Assembly (NCBI GenBank): GCA_013204105.1 | Contig: JABMOM010000038.1 | Span: forward strand, 1 to 64,000 | Length of the DNA: 64,000 bases | Source: Flavobacteriales bacterium | Lineage (GTDB): Bacteria; Bacteroidota; Bacteroidia; Flavobacteriales_G; Salibacteraceae | Reading direction: 5' to 3' | Shown: piece after piece, positions 62,208 to 64,000 of the stretch | Layout of the letters: the number at the start of each line of letters is the position of its first letter | Numbering within the stretch: the first letter of the stretch is position 1 | Program-made: the position numbers and the translations under genes | The notes under the pieces: generated by a model | The model's database searches: none | Told to the model about the DNA's origin: nothing | The model's input: the letters and a program-made list of their open reading frames with translations, nothing else

Positions 62208-63692
62208 CTATTTCACGCCGTGCATTAGCTTCTCCAACGACTTGTTGGCAACGATGATAATCACGGCGATTCCAAGGAGTACGACTCCGATGGTAGAGAA
62301 TACGCTCATGTATTTACCCAAGCCTTCGGCGACCGACAAGGCTGCCCCATCTTCTCCATGTCCTCCAGTGAGCGTTGCGATTTTACCACCGACGTAGTTG
62401 GCAATTGCAAAACTTAGGAACCACCCACCCATTGCCGTTGCGGCAATTTTCTTGGGAGCGAGTTTGGTCACCATGGATAATCCAATAGGAGATAGGAACA
62501 ATTCACCAGTGGTGTGAAGAAGGTAAAGGAAGAACAGGGTCAACAATGGAACTTGAAAAGCCTCATTGACGAACATGAGTCCTACTTGAGTAACCAGGAA
62601 GCCGGCTGCCAACTGAATGATGCCGAAGGCGAACTTTAGTGGAATACTCGGATTTTTACCGATGTTGGCCAATTTCACCCACATTACAGAGAAGATGGAT
62701 CCGAAAATGATGATGAACAGCGGGTTGAAGAATTGCGTCATGGAAGCTGGCATCAACCAACCCATGATTTCTCTGTCAACGTTTCTGTCAGCGAAGAGTG
62801 TTAAAGAAGTGCCCGCTTGCTCAAAGCATGCCCAGAAGGTAATGTTGATGACCATGAAGATGATCAATGCAATCATGCGATCCTTCCAAATGGCCGTGCC
62901 TTGTTCTTTGTCCGCTTCTATTCCAGAACTGATCAAATTCCAAGCGACGTAGACGAACAATGCCAATAGGATGTAATCGAGTATTTCGTTTTGAGAAATA
63001 AGAATGTAGCAAAGAGGAATCAAAAGGAGCGATCCAAGTGAGATAGCCCAAGCCACGTTAATAGGACCAAATACTTTCTTTTTTCCTGCTTCGGTAACTT
63101 CAAGTCCAGTGGAGGCAGAATAATTTTTTCTACCTGTCCAAAAAATGAGAAGGCCGGTGAGCATACCCAGTCCTGCCAGACCAAATCCTTTCTCAAAGCC
63201 ATAGGTCTCGCCGACGTAAGCCACTACTGTTGTAGCCAATAAGGCACCTATGTTAATACCGATGTAGAAGATGGTAAAGCCAGAGTCCCTTCGTGGGTCG
63301 TCGTCTTCGTAAAGTTTTCCCACGATGGTGGAAATGTTTGCCTTGAAATATCCATTACCGACGATCAAAGCTCCCATTCCAACAAGCAGAAAGAAGTCAT
63401 TGCCTCCAAGGATGAGGAATTCACCAAGCGCCATGAGGATTGCTCCTAGCATAACCGCAAAACGGTAGCCCAAGTATTGATCTGCCATACGTCCACCGAG
63501 AATCGGAGCGGCGTAGACCAAGCCGGTATAGGCGCCATAGATCAACGATGCCTCTGCATCCCCTTTCATCAAAGATTTGACGAGAAAAAGAGTCAGAAGG
63601 ACCCGCATCCCATAGTAACAAAAACGTTCCCACATCTCCGAAAAGAAGAGGGTCATTAAGCCATCGGGATGGCCTTGCTTTACTTCGCTCAT
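62208..63692 (-). CDS. POT/PTR-family proton-dependent oligopeptide transporter
   Basis: 494 residues, about 12-14 transmembrane helices. N-terminal signature FFSEMWERFCYYGMR (the ExxERF motif used in proton coupling), GAYTGLVYAAPILGG, GNGYFKANISTIVG, FTIFYIGINIGALL (PTR2 motif) and TGELFLSPIGLSMVTKLAP. It imports di- and tripeptides across the inner membrane. The preceding gene on the same strand encodes a dipeptidyl-peptidase IV-like protein (21-base gap), giving a coherent pair: dipeptides released outside the cytoplasm are then imported. Confidence 0.94.
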   Translation of the reverse strand: MSEVKQGHPDGLMTLFFSEMWERFCYYGMRVLLTLFLVKSLMKGDAEASLIYGAYTGLVYAAPILGGRMADQYLGYRFAVMLGAILMALGEFLILGGNDFFLLVGMGALIVGNGYFKANISTIVGKLYEDDDPRRDSGFTIFYIGINIGALLATTVVAYVGETYGFEKGFGLAGLGMLTGLLIFWTGRKNYSASTGLEVTEAGKKKVFGPINVAWAISLGSLLLIPLCYILISQNEILDYILLALFVYVAWNLISSGIEADKEQGTAIWKDRMIALIIFMVINITFWACFEQAGTSLTLFADRNVDREIMGWLMPASMTQFFNPLFIIIFGSIFSVMWVKLANIGKNPSIPLKFAFGIIQLAAGFLVTQVGLMFVNEAFQVPLLTLFFLYLLHTTGELFLSPIGLSMVTKLAPKKIAATAMGGWFLSFAIANYVGGKIATLTGGHGEDGAALSVAEGLGKYMSVFSTIGVVLLGIAVIIIVANKSLEKLMHGVK

Positions 63693-63713
63693 AGCGTTGC
63701 TGGTTTTTAGTGT

Positions 63714-64000
63714 TTAGAGGTTTTCAGTTAGAAAGTTCGTGATCTTGGTAAAGAGGTGATAGCGTGCATTTCCACCGTAGATACCGTGATTCCGATCGGG
63801 GTAAATATAGAAATCAAATTGCTTGTCCGATTCTATCAGGGCATCCACCATCTCCACAGCATTCTGGAAATGGACATTATCGTCTGCCGTTCCATGGATA
63901 AGTAGGTAGTTTCCCTTCATCTTATCCGTGTGATTGATGGGGGAGTTTTGATCGTAGCCATCGGCATTGTCCTGCGGCAAGCCCATGTATCGCTCTGTGT
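63714..64000 (-). CDS. Prolyl oligopeptidase / dipeptidyl-peptidase IV-like protein, C-terminal end (partial)
   Basis: The reading frame is open through the window end, so only the last ~95 residues are seen. They carry the end of the S9 alpha/beta hydrolase domain: ERYMGLPQDN, the catalytic Asp in LLIHGTADDNVHFQNA, and the catalytic His in YPDRNHGIYG. Sequence is typical of DPP IV-type S9 peptidases of Bacteroidota. The protein releases dipeptides from peptides, probably in the periplasm or at the surface, and likely shares a transcript with the POT gene. Confidence 0.88.
   Translation of the reverse strand, partial: TERYMGLPQDNADGYDQNSPINHTDKMKGNYLLIHGTADDNVHFQNAVEMVDALIESDKQFDFYIYPDRNHGIYGGNARYHLFTKITNFLTENL

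Overview
The window reads as chromosomal DNA of a Bacteroidota bacterium, most likely a free-living, probably marine Flavobacteriales member. The evidence is three type IX secretion (T9SS) C-terminal sorting domains, a PorP/SprF-type protein, Bacteroidota-restricted families (DUF4783, DUF4834, DUF5687, a putative porin family), a PASTA protein / RluD / D-Ala-D-Ala ligase neighbourhood, and five exact copies of the Bacteroidota -7 promoter word TAnnTTTG immediately upstream of genes. Coding density is very high and no intergenic gap exceeds 300 bases. I see no tRNA, CRISPR array, insertion sequence or prophage.

Layout. 1-482: the 3' end of 23S rRNA, a spacer with a perfect 16-bp inverted repeat, 5S rRNA and a strong intrinsic terminator. 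498-8633: putative porin, a lumen/periplasm-directed protein of the family often labelled 'asparagine synthetase B', dnaB, an ElaA-like acetyltransferase, an SRPBCC protein and an AddA/UvrD-like helicase without nuclease domain. 8680-20859: secreted proteins, namely a T9SS subtilase coupled to a MauG-like dihaem peroxidase, a flavin oxidoreductase, and an operon of a 1503-residue PKD-repeat adhesin-like protein, a PD40 propeller protein and a PorP/SprF protein. 20861-31771: housekeeping genes (rluD-like, PASTA protein, ddl, rdgB, galE, rlmH, nadC) with a T9SS cargo, a sugar epimerase and a polytopic membrane protein interspersed. 31771-34941: an M1 metallopeptidase that appears fused to an Omp85-like beta-barrel.

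34941-53457 is the most accessory-looking part: a cell-surface or exopolysaccharide modification locus with three sulfotransferases, an asparagine-synthetase-like ligase that has lost its glutaminase cysteine, a DAP/ornithine-decarboxylase-like enzyme, two atypical fold-I PLP enzymes, a FemAB-like transferase, a polysaccharide deacetylase, a Wzx-like flippase, a PIG-L deacetylase, a formyltransferase with an extra C-terminal domain, a GT4 glycosyltransferase and a YfhO-like membrane protein. This enzyme mix resembles the exopolysaccharide gene sets that accompany exosortase A (XrtA/PEP-CTERM) in Proteobacteria, but no exosortase is visible. I regard it, and especially the three-gene operon at 35968-40394, as the best candidate for an undescribed pathway: making an amine or modified amino acid and attaching it by an amide bond to a surface glycan or small molecule.

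53536-64000: DUF4834 and carB, an ABC-type pair (DUF5687 plus ATPase), a CPBP-family membrane protein, a DUF1684 lipid/secreted protein, a histone-deacetylase-family amidohydrolase, a thioredoxin-like protein, a POT peptide transporter and the C-terminal end of a dipeptidyl-peptidase IV-like protein. The last two make sense as a peptide-utilisation pair. A feature of the whole window is that nearly all convergent gene pairs overlap or are separated by three or fewer bases, leaving no room for separate intrinsic terminators.
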